A DNA stretch of 64,000 nucleotides from an uncultured Kordia sp. (GCF_947489565.1 NZ_CANLEA010000021.1:1-64000), one strand, 5' to 3'. Positions 26,325-36,115 are shown, numbered from the stretch's first letter. Notes: a model not told the origin generated them from the letters alone. Program-made: numbers and translations.

Positions 26325-27035
26325 ATGAAAAAGATTTGCTTTGTATTAATTGCTGCATGCGTTTTATTCGGTTGCGAAGATACTAAAACTTCTACATCCG
26401 ATACGAAAGAATCGCAAAAAACAGAAACCCCAAAAACAGTTAAAAAGCCTACGAAAGAGGTGAAAAAGCAACCAAAAAAAGAAGTCAAGATTACCAGTAA
26501 GAATGTATTAGATTATATGATCGAATACGGTAAAAATAATCCTGAACGTAAGGTGCGAATTGTGACTGATTTTGGAGATATTGATATTGAATTATACAAC
26601 GAAACTCCGTATCACAGAGCAAATTTTATCATGCTTGCCAAGCGTAAATATTTTGATGGTACACAATTTCATCGTGTGGTAAAGGACTTTGTTATTCAAG
26701 GTGGAAACTCCGATGGCTGGAATATTGCAAAAAAACGTCGTGCTATTGGTAGGTATTTGCTTCCGCCAGATACTAAAAAAGGATTCAAACATGACCGAGG
26801 CGTTATTTCCATGCCTAGTGGTGAAATTAATAATGCGTATAAACTTGCTTCACCATATGAATTTTTTATCGTTCAGAAAAAAGGTGGTACACATCATTTA
26901 AATGGAGGATATACGGCTTTTGGAAAAGTATTTGCAGGTATGGATGTTGTGGATGAAATTGCCAATCAGCCAACGGATAAAGGCGAATGGCCAAAGGCAA
27001 ATATTATGATTCTTCGTGTGGAAGTGTTGGATTAA
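26325..27035 (+). CDS. Lipoprotein cyclophilin-type peptidyl-prolyl isomerase
   Basis: 236 residues. The lipobox is V-L-F-G-C-E near residue 17, followed by a Lys/Thr-rich linker (about 20-65) and a cyclophilin domain (about 85-235). The core shows F-H-R-V-V-K-D-F-V-I-Q-G-G and F-F-I-V-Q. It isomerises proline bonds in periplasmic or outer-membrane proteins. It is divergent from the Nudix gene, with only 2 bases between the two start codons, so the promoter of each must lie inside the other's coding sequence. Confidence 0.92.
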   Translation: MKKICFVLIAACVLFGCEDTKTSTSDTKESQKTETPKTVKKPTKEVKKQPKKEVKITSKNVLDYMIEYGKNNPERKVRIVTDFGDIDIELYNETPYHRANFIMLAKRKYFDGTQFHRVVKDFVIQGGNSDGWNIAKKRRAIGRYLLPPDTKKGFKHDRGVISMPSGEINNAYKLASPYEFFIVQKKGGTHHLNGGYTAFGKVFAGMDVVDEIANQPTDKGEWPKANIMILRVEVLD

Positions 27036-27120
27036 TACGATTCTATACAACGCTCATACATTTTTTCACTCCTTATTAAGATAATTCATTAGTTTTGCGT
27101 TAAAATCAACATTAAAACAC

Positions 27121-28326
27121 ATGAAAAACTGCACAAGAGTATTACTTATTTTCTTGTTATTTACTTCTAGCCTTTTTGCACAGATTAACTTTGAAAAAGG
27201 CTATTTTATTTCTGAAGACGGTCAAAAAACAGACTGTTATATTAAAAATGGAGATTGGCTCAACAATCCTTCTAAATTTGAATATAAACTAACTCTTGAT
27301 GGAGATACCAAAACATTAAGAATATCATCTTTAAAAACCGTTGTGATAAACAATGCGTTTAAGTTTGAGAAACATACTGTTCCTTTTGATAATTCAGATC
27401 GTTCAATTGCAAAGTTAAATTATGAAAGAAGTCCAAATTTAAAAGAAGTAGATCTTTTATTAAATGTGCTTATTGAAGGAGAAGCTTCTTTGTATTCTTT
27501 TGTCGATGGAGATAAAAGAGCATTTTTCTTTAAGAAAGGAGACAATGCTATTGAACCATTAATTTATAAAGTTTATACCAACAAAGATCGCGATATTTTA
27601 TACAATAAGAGATACCAACAACAGTTATTAACTGAATTACCGTGTGCTGGAATTTCTATGAAAAAAATTACGCGTGTTGATTACAAAACGGATGATTTAA
27701 AATCCTTTTTCAGAGATTACAACCAATGTAAAGGAAAAACTAGCGTTGAATTTAATAAAAAGAAAAAAGGAGTATTCCATTTAAAAGCCTTTGCAGGAGC
27801 TTATCAAGGAAGTTCTGAAAGCAATATAGCCATTTCTGCCTTTTTTAATAATGGTATTGATACAGGAACTGCTTGGTCACCGACTTTTGGTGTAGAACTT
27901 GAATATGTTTTTCCGTTTAACAAAAATAAATGGTCCGTATTCGTAGCGCCAAACTATAGCTCTTATGAAGGTGAAGGTGGCTTTTTAGATTTATCCGTCA
28001 GAAGAAGATTTAAACTAGAATACAGTTCCATTCAAGTTCCTATTGGGTTTCATCATTATATGTTTTTGAATGATTCTTCTAAATTATTTTTAAGTGGTGC
28101 TGTTATTTTTGACATGTTGTTAGATGCAAAAGGAAGTGGAAATATCGTGATTGAAAAAGATCGATTCAAAACTGCTGCCGGATTTTCCGTAGGACTTGGA
28201 TATAGTTATGATAAGTATTCAGTGGAAGCAAGATATATTCCAAATAGACAGATTTTGGAAACTAGTCCAGTATCTAGTATTGAATTGCAACAATTCTCTA
28301 TTACTGTAGGATATACTATTTTCTAA
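27121..28326 (+). CDS. Outer-membrane beta-barrel protein
   Basis: 401 residues. Signal peptide to about A-Q (residue 21), an N-terminal beta region, then from about residue 215 alternating strands (F-H-L-K-A-F-A-G-A-Y, F-S-V-G-L-G-Y-S-Y-D-K-Y-S-V-E-A-R-Y) ending in aromatic F (T-V-G-Y-T-I-F), the classic C-terminal barrel signal. Probably an eight-strand porin-like barrel with an extra periplasmic domain. Function unknown. Followed by a terminator. Confidence 0.82.
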   Translation: MKNCTRVLLIFLLFTSSLFAQINFEKGYFISEDGQKTDCYIKNGDWLNNPSKFEYKLTLDGDTKTLRISSLKTVVINNAFKFEKHTVPFDNSDRSIAKLNYERSPNLKEVDLLLNVLIEGEASLYSFVDGDKRAFFFKKGDNAIEPLIYKVYTNKDRDILYNKRYQQQLLTELPCAGISMKKITRVDYKTDDLKSFFRDYNQCKGKTSVEFNKKKKGVFHLKAFAGAYQGSSESNIAISAFFNNGIDTGTAWSPTFGVELEYVFPFNKNKWSVFVAPNYSSYEGEGGFLDLSVRRRFKLEYSSIQVPIGFHHYMFLNDSSKLFLSGAVIFDMLLDAKGSGNIVIEKDRFKTAAGFSVGLGYSYDKYSVEARYIPNRQILETSPVSSIELQQFSITVGYTIF

Positions 28327-28349
28327 AAAATCTAAGAAAAATATATTGT

Positions 28350-28380
28350 AAAGGAACTGACACATGTTGGTTCCTTTTTT
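28350..28380 (+). terminator. Intrinsic terminator after beta-barrel gene
   Basis: Stem AAAGGAAC / GTTCCTTT, with a T run continuing after it. Lies 24 bases after the stop of the beta-barrel gene. Confidence 0.8.
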
Positions 28381-28984
28381 ATTTATGATAAATGGTTGGC
28401 AATTGAATTCGAAACTTTACCACAATCAAACGAATTGAAATGACCATAAGCGCTGTAAAAATATAGATTAAGTCTTCTGGTAAACCTGCATATTTCAACA
28501 CAAAAAAGGTAATTCCGCCCAAAATACAAGCAGTTGCATAAATTTCTTTGCGGAAGATTACAGGAATTTCATTACATAAAATATCTCGAATTACACCACC
28601 GAAACTCGCGCTCATAGTTCCTAATGCAATACAGATAAGCGGATTTAAGTCTTTTGAGATTCCGACCTCAACACCAATAATGGTAAAAACTCCAAGTCCA
28701 ATTGTATCAAACAGAAAGAGAGACGTTCTGAGTCGGTTGAGTTTTTTCCGAAGTACTATCGAAAAAATAACAGCCGCACCAATAGCATATACATAGTTTA
28801 AATCGTTCATCCAGCCAACGGGAGTTTTCCCAATAAGCACATCACGCAAAGTTCCGCCTCCAACAGCTGTGACAAAAGCAATGATGAAAATTCCAAACGG
28901 ATCCATACGTTTTTGCATCGCAATAAGCACGCCTGAAATTGCAAATGCAAAAGTCCCAATAATATCTAGTGCGTAAAAGAGCAT
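28379..28984 (-). CDS. TRIC-family (UPF0126) cation channel protein
   Basis: 201 residues with seven predicted membrane segments arranged as an internal repeat: F-A-F-A-I-S-G-V-L-I-A and G-G-G-T-L-R-D-V-L-I-G in the first half, then I-G-V-E-V-G and F-G-G-V-I-R-D-I-L-C in the second. The G-G-G-x-x-R-D motifs mark the trimeric intracellular cation channel family. It probably carries K+ or other monovalent cations. Its start overlaps the stop of the RDD gene on the same strand. Confidence 0.88.
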   Translation of the reverse strand: MLFYALDIIGTFAFAISGVLIAMQKRMDPFGIFIIAFVTAVGGGTLRDVLIGKTPVGWMNDLNYVYAIGAAVIFSIVLRKKLNRLRTSLFLFDTIGLGVFTIIGVEVGISKDLNPLICIALGTMSASFGGVIRDILCNEIPVIFRKEIYATACILGGITFFVLKYAGLPEDLIYIFTALMVISIRLIVVKFRIQLPTIYHK

Positions 28985-29724
28985 TACATGTTTTGTGTGT
29001 AAAAGTTGTAGTCTTTAATGATAATTTCTATAAAAGGAATCGTTGCTTTATCGGACTTCGTTTCCATTACCTGCTCTACTTTGGCACGTAATTTATTCAG
29101 TGTATCAAAATCTTTTCCTTTTTTAGCGATCAAGAAGGTTTCTTTAATGATGCGCATATCATTATCTGAAAGATTGATCACAGAAGGATATTGTGGCACA
29201 TAATTGTCGCCCAATTCCTCCATGATTGTATGTGAAATGCGGACTTTATTTTTCTGAGAAATTACAGCCGTTCCAGCAGTAACATCTCCTAAACGCTGCG
29301 CTTTATCGCTCATAATGATACTAATGATTGCAATAAAACCACTTAACAGATTTAAATCAACAATTCTAAAAAACCATCGAATCAAATAATCGACAAAAGT
29401 AGCTTGATAGCCATCAATTTTCACGACTTTAATCTTTGTAATTTTCTTTCCCACGGTTTGTCCTTCCCACAAAGATTCTAAAACCAAACTATAAATCAGC
29501 GCAGGAAAAAGCAACATTGCATAAATGGCATATTGAGACCAATGATCTGCATAATAAAACCAATCCGAATATTGAAAAAGACCAAGAAAACTCATGATAA
29601 TTACATATCCGTATGCAATTTTAATAATTAAGTCAATAACGTGCGCAACAACACGTTCTCCAATAGCTGCCAGTGTAAAATCGATATTTACATTTTGCGT
29701 AGTATTAATTTGTATCTCTGACAT
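28984..29724 (-). CDS. RDD family membrane protein
   Basis: About 246 residues from the ATG at M-S-E-I-Q-I-N-T-T; the 17 track residues before it would overlap the divergent gene. Family pattern: L-A-A-I-G-E-R-V-V-A-H-V-I-D-L (with the Arg and Asp that name RDD), several membrane segments, and L-W-E-G-Q-T-V-G-K-K-I-T-K-I-K-V-V. Some RDD proteins are ion antiporters; here its place in the SpoIIM/MoxR cluster suggests a shared envelope role. Only 24 bases separate its start from that of SpoIIM. Confidence 0.88.
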   Translation of the reverse strand: MSEIQINTTQNVNIDFTLAAIGERVVAHVIDLIIKIAYGYVIIMSFLGLFQYSDWFYYADHWSQYAIYAMLLFPALIYSLVLESLWEGQTVGKKITKIKVVKIDGYQATFVDYLIRWFFRIVDLNLLSGFIAIISIIMSDKAQRLGDVTAGTAVISQKNKVRISHTIMEELGDNYVPQYPSVINLSDNDMRIIKETFLIAKKGKDFDTLNKLRAKVEQVMETKSDKATIPFIEIIIKDYNFYTQNM

Positions 29725-29748
29725 ATTATGTTTTATTTTAGCGTATCT

Positions 29749-30726
29749 ATGAGAGAAGTTGCATTTATCAAGCAAAATAAGGAAAAATGGTTAAACTTTG
29801 AAAAAACCATTTATAATAATCAGTTTCAAAATCCAGATGAACTTTCGTCCTTATACATTCAGTTAATGAATGACTTGTCGTATGCACAAACCTATTACCC
29901 TAAGAGTAAAACCATTAGCTACCTAAATCAGCTTGCCGCTGCAGCTTTTCAACGTATTTACAGAACCAAACGTACCAAAACAAATCGTATTGTTTCTTTT
30001 TGGAAAACAGAAGTTCCACTAATTATGTACGATGCTCGCCGTTATGTGATGTATGCGTTTTTAATATTTGGTGTTTTTGTTGCAATTGGTGCAGTTTCTG
30101 CTGCGTTTGATGATTCATTTGTTCGTTTAATTTTAGGCGATGGTTATGTCAATACAACCTTAGAAAACATTCAAAAAGGAGATCCTGTAGCCATTTATAA
30201 AAGTGGAAGTAATTGGGGAAGTTTTATTGGCATTACACTTCGGAATCTGTATGTAGGAATGCAATGCTTTATCCTTGGCGTTTTTGGAGGCATTGGTACT
30301 GGCTATGTTTTAATGCGCAACGGTGTGATGTTAGGTTCTTTTCAGTACTTCTTTTATGACCAAGAAGTATTGTGGGAAAGCGTTCGTGGTATTTGGATTC
30401 ACGGTGCTATGGAAATATTTGCCATTGTTATAGAAGGTGCTGCTGGCTTAATATTAGGCGCTAGTATTTTGTTTCCTAAAACCTATTCGCGCATTACTTC
30501 TTTTAAGATGGGACTCAAAATTGGAATAAAAATATTAATCAGTACATTTCCTTTTACAATCGCTGCTGGCTTTTTAGAAGGATACGTTACGCGATACTCG
30601 AATATTATGCCGAATTGGCTTTCGGTTGGTATTATAATTCTTACCTTAGGAATTATATCATTTTACTACTTACTATATCCGCGTATCGTTCATAAAAAAT
30701 TAAGAACACATGTTGCAACTATATAA
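29749..30726 (+). CDS. Stage II sporulation protein M-like membrane protein
   Basis: About 325 residues starting M-R-E-V-A-F-I-K-Q-N-K-E-K-W. The N-terminal helical region is followed by five membrane segments containing F-I-G-I-T-L-R-N-L-Y-V-G, typical of the SpoIIM (DUF95) family in non-sporulating Bacteroidota. Role unknown. It begins a run of six co-directional genes that recurs in this phylum: SpoIIM, a membrane protein, DUF4129, DUF4350, MoxR, DUF58. The downstream gene overlaps its end by 17 bases. Confidence 0.88.
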   Translation: MREVAFIKQNKEKWLNFEKTIYNNQFQNPDELSSLYIQLMNDLSYAQTYYPKSKTISYLNQLAAAAFQRIYRTKRTKTNRIVSFWKTEVPLIMYDARRYVMYAFLIFGVFVAIGAVSAAFDDSFVRLILGDGYVNTTLENIQKGDPVAIYKSGSNWGSFIGITLRNLYVGMQCFILGVFGGIGTGYVLMRNGVMLGSFQYFFYDQEVLWESVRGIWIHGAMEIFAIVIEGAAGLILGASILFPKTYSRITSFKMGLKIGIKILISTFPFTIAAGFLEGYVTRYSNIMPNWLSVGIIILTLGIISFYYLLYPRIVHKKLRTHVATI

Positions 30727-31654
30727 ATCTAGAGATTTCGGACTCTTTTTTAAAGATACTTTTGCTTTTCTAAAAATGCATGCTGCCCATTTTTTCAAAA
30801 ATTATATTTTGGTAAATGGACTCTTTTTGGCAGTTTTAATTGGTATGAGTTATTTTTTATATAACGAATTAGCCGAAATGCAAGCGCTAGGTCTTTTGGA
30901 AGAAAACAACTATCAAGAACTCTTAAGATATCTTCAGAGATATTCGGCTACGTTTTCTACCTATGGTATCTTTTACATATTGTTAGCTGCTTTTGTGGGA
31001 ATCTTGAATTATTCATATATCGCTTTCTATTTTAAGTTGTATGAACGACATCAAGGAGCCAATTTTGGTTATAAAGAAATATCTGATGAATTATTTTCCA
31101 ACTTTGGAAAATTGGTCAAGTTCATTTTAGCTACCATAGTTATTTCAATTCCTATTCTTATTGCAACTTTTATTGTAATGGGTATTTTAACATTTACGAT
31201 TATTGGAATTCCGTTCATTTTATTTGTAATCGCATTTCTTTCGCTTTTTTATCATTCTGCCATCATGGAATATTTAAAGTCTGATAAAGGTGTATTTGAT
31301 TGTTATGGATATAGCTTACAACTTTGTCTTCAAAACTTTTTCCCTGCAGTCGGAGCCGTTGGTGTTTTTATGTTGATTACAGGAGTATTTCAATTTGTAT
31401 TAGGATTGGTACATGAAGGAATTTTATTCTTTATTGGGATTTCTGTATATGAAAATCCTGCATATTTAAACGATTTAGAGAAAAGTTCCACAATATTCAT
31501 GATTGCATTTGTATTGCAAATTGCCATATATCTTATCAATTTTATAATTTCAGCTATTATACAAATACATCAGGCTATTGTATATTATGGTTTAAAAGAA
31601 GACCGAGAAAATATTCACACAAGAAGTACCATTGATAGTATTGGGAAAGGCTAA
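30710..31654 (+). CDS. Polytopic membrane protein in MoxR cluster
   Basis: 314 residues, start inside the end of the SpoIIM gene. Multiple membrane segments (about 28-48, 80-105, 140-165, 168-190, 210-245, 260-285) with a glycine-rich center. I do not recognise a named domain, but proteins in this position of the cluster are consistently membrane proteins of this kind. It ends 5 bases before the DUF4129 gene. Function unknown. Confidence 0.82.
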   Translation: MLQLYKSRDFGLFFKDTFAFLKMHAAHFFKNYILVNGLFLAVLIGMSYFLYNELAEMQALGLLEENNYQELLRYLQRYSATFSTYGIFYILLAAFVGILNYSYIAFYFKLYERHQGANFGYKEISDELFSNFGKLVKFILATIVISIPILIATFIVMGILTFTIIGIPFILFVIAFLSLFYHSAIMEYLKSDKGVFDCYGYSLQLCLQNFFPAVGAVGVFMLITGVFQFVLGLVHEGILFFIGISVYENPAYLNDLEKSSTIFMIAFVLQIAIYLINFIISAIIQIHQAIVYYGLKEDRENIHTRSTIDSIGKG

Positions 31655-31659
31655 CATTC

Positions 31660-32427
31660 ATGTCAAAATTCTTAAAACACATATTTTTTACTTTTCTCAT
31701 TGTTGGAATTTGCACAAATCCGCTTCGAGCTGAAGTTCGTACGTCTGTTAACGAAACAACCGTACAACAAACACCTCTAAAAGAAGATTTCTCATATATA
31801 AGTCCAAAGAAATACGATGACGATTTTAAAGAGCGTTATCAAACGGATGATTATATATATGATGGCGAAAAAAGAAGCAAATCTTGGCTTTCTAGTTTGG
31901 TTGATTGGTTGGAAGAAACCATGCAAGATTGGTTTAATTTAGACACACGCGAAGAAGCTTCTGCTATCGTAAAAAATCTTACAAATGCATTTTATATAAT
32001 TATCATTGTATTGGTTGTTTTCTTTATTGTGAGAACACTGATGAATGGTGAAGGTCGTTGGGTTTTCGGAAAACAATCCATCCGTCATAAAATAAATTTT
32101 GAAGATGTAACTACAGATATTCTCATTACCGATTTCAAAAAACTTATTGAAGCAGCAATGGCAAAAGGCAATTACCGATTGGCAATTCGCTATCAGTATC
32201 TCAATATGCTCAAAAAATTAAATGCTGCTGAAGTCATTGCGTTTGATCCCGAAAAAACGAATCTTGATTATACGTATGAAATTAAAGATGAAGCTGTCCG
32301 CGAACAATTTCAATATACTTCTTATCTGTATAATTATGTTTGGTATGGCGAATTTGACATTGATGAAGCACAATATCAAAAAGCCCAAGAATCATTTCAT
32401 GTCTTACTTAAAAATGTTGCCGCATGA
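31660..32427 (+). CDS. DUF4129 domain-containing protein
   Basis: 255 residues. Signal peptide (to about L-R-A), a periplasmic part, one membrane segment (about 108-128: A-F-Y-I-I-I-I-V-L-V-V-F-F-I-V), and a cytosolic DUF4129 domain near the C-terminus (A-K-G-N-Y-R-L-A-I-R-Y-Q-Y-L-N-M-L-K). The family occurs beside MoxR and transglutaminase-type proteins and is thought to help envelope or surface assembly. Its stop overlaps the DUF4350 start by 4 bases. Confidence 0.87.
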   Translation: MSKFLKHIFFTFLIVGICTNPLRAEVRTSVNETTVQQTPLKEDFSYISPKKYDDDFKERYQTDDYIYDGEKRSKSWLSSLVDWLEETMQDWFNLDTREEASAIVKNLTNAFYIIIIVLVVFFIVRTLMNGEGRWVFGKQSIRHKINFEDVTTDILITDFKKLIEAAMAKGNYRLAIRYQYLNMLKKLNAAEVIAFDPEKTNLDYTYEIKDEAVREQFQYTSYLYNYVWYGEFDIDEAQYQKAQESFHVLLKNVAA

Positions 32428-33647
32428 GTAAAAGACTAAAAATATATCTTGGAATTTTAATCGCGATAATTATTTCGGTTACGTTTATAGAAGTGTCTCA
32501 ACCTACGGTTATTGATTGGCGAGAAACGTATAATGAAAAAGAAACCAATCCGTATGACTTGGAAGTATTTTACAAGGAATTAGGAATCATTGTATACGAT
32601 GGAGAAATCAAAAATATTTACCGAACTCCGTACGAATTTTTCAATGACGAATACGATTGGAAGAAATATGAATATAAAATTGAAGGAACCTACATGAATA
32701 TCACACCAGATTTTTTGGTTGATCCTTCATCCATTCATGAAATGCTTGATTTTGCCGCAGAAGGAAATACCGTTTTTATTTCCGCTAAAGAAATGCCACG
32801 TTATCTGAGAGATTCTTTAGGTTTTTCAATAAAACATGAACCTAGAATTGTAAGTGAAGCGACCTTTACATTTGCTAACAGTCGATTGGCTAATCATCAT
32901 GTTACATACAAAAAAGGAATTAGCAACGTCTTCTTCTCATATATTGATACCTTGACAACTACCGTATTAGGATATCAAAAATTTAAAGAGGATCCTAAAA
33001 AAAAGACATATACCAATTTCATTCAAATTCCAATTGGGAAAGGTTCTTTCTTACTACACACGCAACCTGCTACGTTTACAAATTATTATTTACTAAAAGA
33101 TAATTATCACAAGTATACAGAAGGCGTGTTGGCATATATTCCAAATGATGATATCTTTTTCGATTCACCCAATAAAATACAAAGCGCGGATGGCACAAAT
33201 AACGATTCACGATTTCGTTTTATAGATTCGCAACCCGCATTGCGTTGGGCTTGGTACTTATCGTTAGTATTCTTAACTATTTTTATTCTTTTCAATATCA
33301 AACGAAAGCAACGTATTGTAAAAGTCATAAAACCACTAGAAAACACCACTGTAGATTTTACCAAAACCATTGGAAATCTTTTCTATGAAACCAAGGATCA
33401 TCAAAATGTAGCACATAAAAAAATTACGTATTTCTTAGAATATCTGCGCACAGAATATTTTATGGATACGCAAGTTCTCGATGAAAAATTTTGCAAACGT
33501 TTGCATCAAAAATCAGGAAAATCATTAGAAGAAACGGAGCGACTCATCAAACTAGTCAAAATTTTAAAGAAGAAATTATTTTTTGACGAAAATGATGTCA
33601 TTCGAATTACGGACGCTATTGAAAAATTCCGCAAAAAAGACAATTAA
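32424..33647 (+). CDS. DUF4350 domain-containing protein
   Basis: 407 residues. An N-terminal membrane segment (about 6-22), then a DUF4350 domain that begins N-P-Y-D-L-E-V-F-Y-K-E-L-G-I and continues to F-I-S-A-K-E-M-P. A second membrane segment lies at about 275-295 and precedes a cytosolic helical tail. Overlaps DUF4129 by 4 bases (ATGA), so these are translated together. Role in the MoxR-associated system unknown. Confidence 0.87.
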   Translation: MSKRLKIYLGILIAIIISVTFIEVSQPTVIDWRETYNEKETNPYDLEVFYKELGIIVYDGEIKNIYRTPYEFFNDEYDWKKYEYKIEGTYMNITPDFLVDPSSIHEMLDFAAEGNTVFISAKEMPRYLRDSLGFSIKHEPRIVSEATFTFANSRLANHHVTYKKGISNVFFSYIDTLTTTVLGYQKFKEDPKKKTYTNFIQIPIGKGSFLLHTQPATFTNYYLLKDNYHKYTEGVLAYIPNDDIFFDSPNKIQSADGTNNDSRFRFIDSQPALRWAWYLSLVFLTIFILFNIKRKQRIVKVIKPLENTTVDFTKTIGNLFYETKDHQNVAHKKITYFLEYLRTEYFMDTQVLDEKFCKRLHQKSGKSLEETERLIKLVKILKKKLFFDENDVIRITDAIEKFRKKDN

Positions 33648-33677
33648 ATTAGTAAATTACACTATTAAACGCATTAT

Positions 33678-34703
33678 ATGGACTTTAAAGGAGATATTAA
33701 CGAAGAAGAAGCACAGTCAGCAAAAGACACGCCATTGTCTTTTGAAAATAGAATTGATTTGACCGAATTGCAAGATGGAATTCAGAAAATAAGACAAGAA
33801 CTCTCTAAAGTAATTGTTGGACAAAAAGGCATGATTGATATGCTGATTACCGCATTGCTTGCCAAAGGACACGTACTGATTGAAGGTGTGCCTGGAGTTG
33901 CCAAAACGATTACTGCAAAGTTGTTAGCAAAATCGTTGACGGTTGATTTTAGTCGTATTCAATTTACGCCAGATTTGATGCCAAGTGATATTTTAGGAAC
34001 GTCTATTTTTGACATGAAAAAGTCTGAATTTGAGTTTAAAAAAGGACCTGTATTCACCAATATGTTATTAATTGACGAAATCAATCGTGCGCCCGCAAAA
34101 ACACAAGCTGCTTTGTTTGAGGTTATGGAAGAACGTCAAATAACAATGGATGGTACTAAATATTCTTTAGACGCACCTTTTATGGTATTGGCCACACAAA
34201 ACCCAATTGAACAAGAAGGAACGTATCGTTTGCCGGAAGCGCAATTGGACCGTTTTCTGTTTAAAATCAATGTAGAATATCCTAATCTTGAAGAAGAAGT
34301 AGAAATCATTGCTCGTGAACACGCTTTGAAAGAAAGTAAAAAAATAGATCAAATCACGGCGTTTTTAAATCAAGAACAAATTACCAAGTACCAATCGTTG
34401 GTCAATGAAATTGTAGTAGAGCCTCACTTATTAAAATACATTGCAGAGATTATCATTAATACGCGCAGCAATCAATTTTTATACATGGGCGCGTCTCCAA
34501 GAGCTTCGATTGCAATTTTGAAAGCTTCTAAAGCGTATGCTGCGATGAACGGACGTGATTTTGTGACGCCAGAAGACATTAAACAAGTGGCAGCACCTGT
34601 ATTACAACATCGTATCATTGTAACACCTGAGCGCGAAATGGAAGGTATGACTTCAAAGCAAATTATCAATCAAATCATACAAACTATTGAGATTCCTCGA
34701 TAA
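33678..34703 (+). CDS. MoxR family AAA+ ATPase
   Basis: 341 residues. Walker A is E-G-V-P-G-V-A-K-T near residue 72; Walker B and sensor motifs include L-L-I-D-E-I-N-R-A-P-A-K-T-Q and A-T-Q-N-P-I-E-Q-E-G-T-Y-R-L-P-E-A-Q-L-D-R-F, diagnostic for MoxR. MoxR ATPases act as chaperones for metal insertion or assembly of partner proteins with DUF58/VWA domains. It lies between DUF4350 and DUF58, its usual partner. Confidence 0.95.
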   Translation: MDFKGDINEEEAQSAKDTPLSFENRIDLTELQDGIQKIRQELSKVIVGQKGMIDMLITALLAKGHVLIEGVPGVAKTITAKLLAKSLTVDFSRIQFTPDLMPSDILGTSIFDMKKSEFEFKKGPVFTNMLLIDEINRAPAKTQAALFEVMEERQITMDGTKYSLDAPFMVLATQNPIEQEGTYRLPEAQLDRFLFKINVEYPNLEEEVEIIAREHALKESKKIDQITAFLNQEQITKYQSLVNEIVVEPHLLKYIAEIIINTRSNQFLYMGASPRASIAILKASKAYAAMNGRDFVTPEDIKQVAAPVLQHRIIVTPEREMEGMTSKQIINQIIQTIEIPR

Positions 34704-34728
34704 TGTATGGTTTTTAAACTACTAGTGA

Positions 34729-36072
34729 GTGCAAGTCATAAAAGATTTTTTTAAGTCCTTATATATCCAAGATCGTTTCTTTTACGTGTGTTTGGGAATC
34801 GTGCTATGCTTTATTATTAGCTTCCTTTTTCCAAGACTCTTTTATGTCTCAAAGCTTTTATTGCTTATTTATTTCACTGTAACTCTACTTGATATTTTTA
34901 TCTTATACCGAACGAACAATGGTATTGTTGGGAAACGACAACTTCCTGATAAATTGTCTAATGGTGATGAAAACGAGATATATCTCAAATTGGAAAACTA
35001 TTATACATTTCCTGTATTTACTACTATTATTGATGAAATTCCAGAACAATTCCAGGTACGTGATTTTTCTATTGAACGAAAAATAAAACCTTCAAGTATT
35101 GTTGAACTAAAATATAAATTACGTCCGACCGAACGTGGCGAATATACCTTTGGAAAACTCAACGTATATGTTGCTACTTCTTTAGGATTGGTTTCCCGTC
35201 GTTATCATTTTGATAAGGAAGCTATGGTACCAACCTATCCTGCTTTTTTACAGCTTAAAAAGTACGATTTGTTGGCTATTGGTAATAATTTGACGATGTA
35301 TGGAATCAAGAAAATTCGTCGTATCGGACATACGATGGAGTTCGAGCAAATCAAAGAATATGTGATTGGAGATGATTTGCGTACGATTAACTGGAAAGCC
35401 ACCGCAAAACAACGTCAGTTGATGGTGAATCAGTACCAAGACGAGAAATCGCAACCTATATATTCTGTGATTGATAAAGGGCGAATGATGAAAATGCCTT
35501 TTAATGAATTAAGCTTGCTCGATTATGCCATTAACGCCACTTTGGTGATGAGCAATGTAGTTTTAAAAAAGCAAGACAAAGCAGGTATGTTCACCTTTTC
35601 TAAAAAGGTTGATAATATGGTAATTGCAGAGAGACGCAGTTCACAGATGAATTTAATCTTAGAAGCGCTGTACAATGTAAAAACAGATTTCTTTGAATCC
35701 GATTATGGAAGATTGTACGCAAACATTAAGCAAACGATAAAACATCGCAGTCTTTTATTGTTGTACACGAACTTTGAAACTGTAGAAGCGCTCAACCGAC
35801 AATTGCCTTATTTAAAAGGAATTGCCAAAAGTCACTTACTCGTAGTCATCTTTTTTAAGAATACAGAATTAGATCAGTTGATCCATACGGATGTGACTAA
35901 CATTCAAGAAGCGTATGATAAAGTCATCGCGGAAAAGTTCTCTTTCGAAAAACGTTTGATTGTCAACGAACTTAAGAAATACGGAATTCACTCTATTCTT
36001 ACGACTCCAGAGAATTTAACTATTGATGCTATTAATAAGTATTTGGAGATGAAATCTCGTGGGTTGGTGTAG
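34729..36072 (+). CDS. DUF58 domain-containing protein (MoxR partner)
   Basis: 447 residues. Two N-terminal membrane segments (about 18-36 and 42-58), a beta domain, and the DUF58 signature G-D-D-L-R-T-I-N-W-K-A-T-A-K near residue 220, followed by a VWA-like region. The track start is GTG, 25 bases after the MoxR stop. DUF58 proteins are the expected substrate or partner of MoxR. It ends the cluster; 43 bases separate it from the convergent gene at 36116. Confidence 0.9.
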   Translation: MQVIKDFFKSLYIQDRFFYVCLGIVLCFIISFLFPRLFYVSKLLLLIYFTVTLLDIFILYRTNNGIVGKRQLPDKLSNGDENEIYLKLENYYTFPVFTTIIDEIPEQFQVRDFSIERKIKPSSIVELKYKLRPTERGEYTFGKLNVYVATSLGLVSRRYHFDKEAMVPTYPAFLQLKKYDLLAIGNNLTMYGIKKIRRIGHTMEFEQIKEYVIGDDLRTINWKATAKQRQLMVNQYQDEKSQPIYSVIDKGRMMKMPFNELSLLDYAINATLVMSNVVLKKQDKAGMFTFSKKVDNMVIAERRSSQMNLILEALYNVKTDFFESDYGRLYANIKQTIKHRSLLLLYTNFETVEALNRQLPYLKGIAKSHLLVVIFFKNTELDQLIHTDVTNIQEAYDKVIAEKFSFEKRLIVNELKKYGIHSILTTPENLTIDAINKYLEMKSRGLV

Positions 36073-36115
36073 AGATTTAAAATAACTACAACTCCTATAT
36101 TTTTGATTAACCTCT

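Noticed and set aside
27085-27100. TAGTTTTG as a promoter of the beta-barrel gene
   Set aside because: A -7-like match is present but there is no TTG at the proper distance and A+T-rich DNA gives many such matches.
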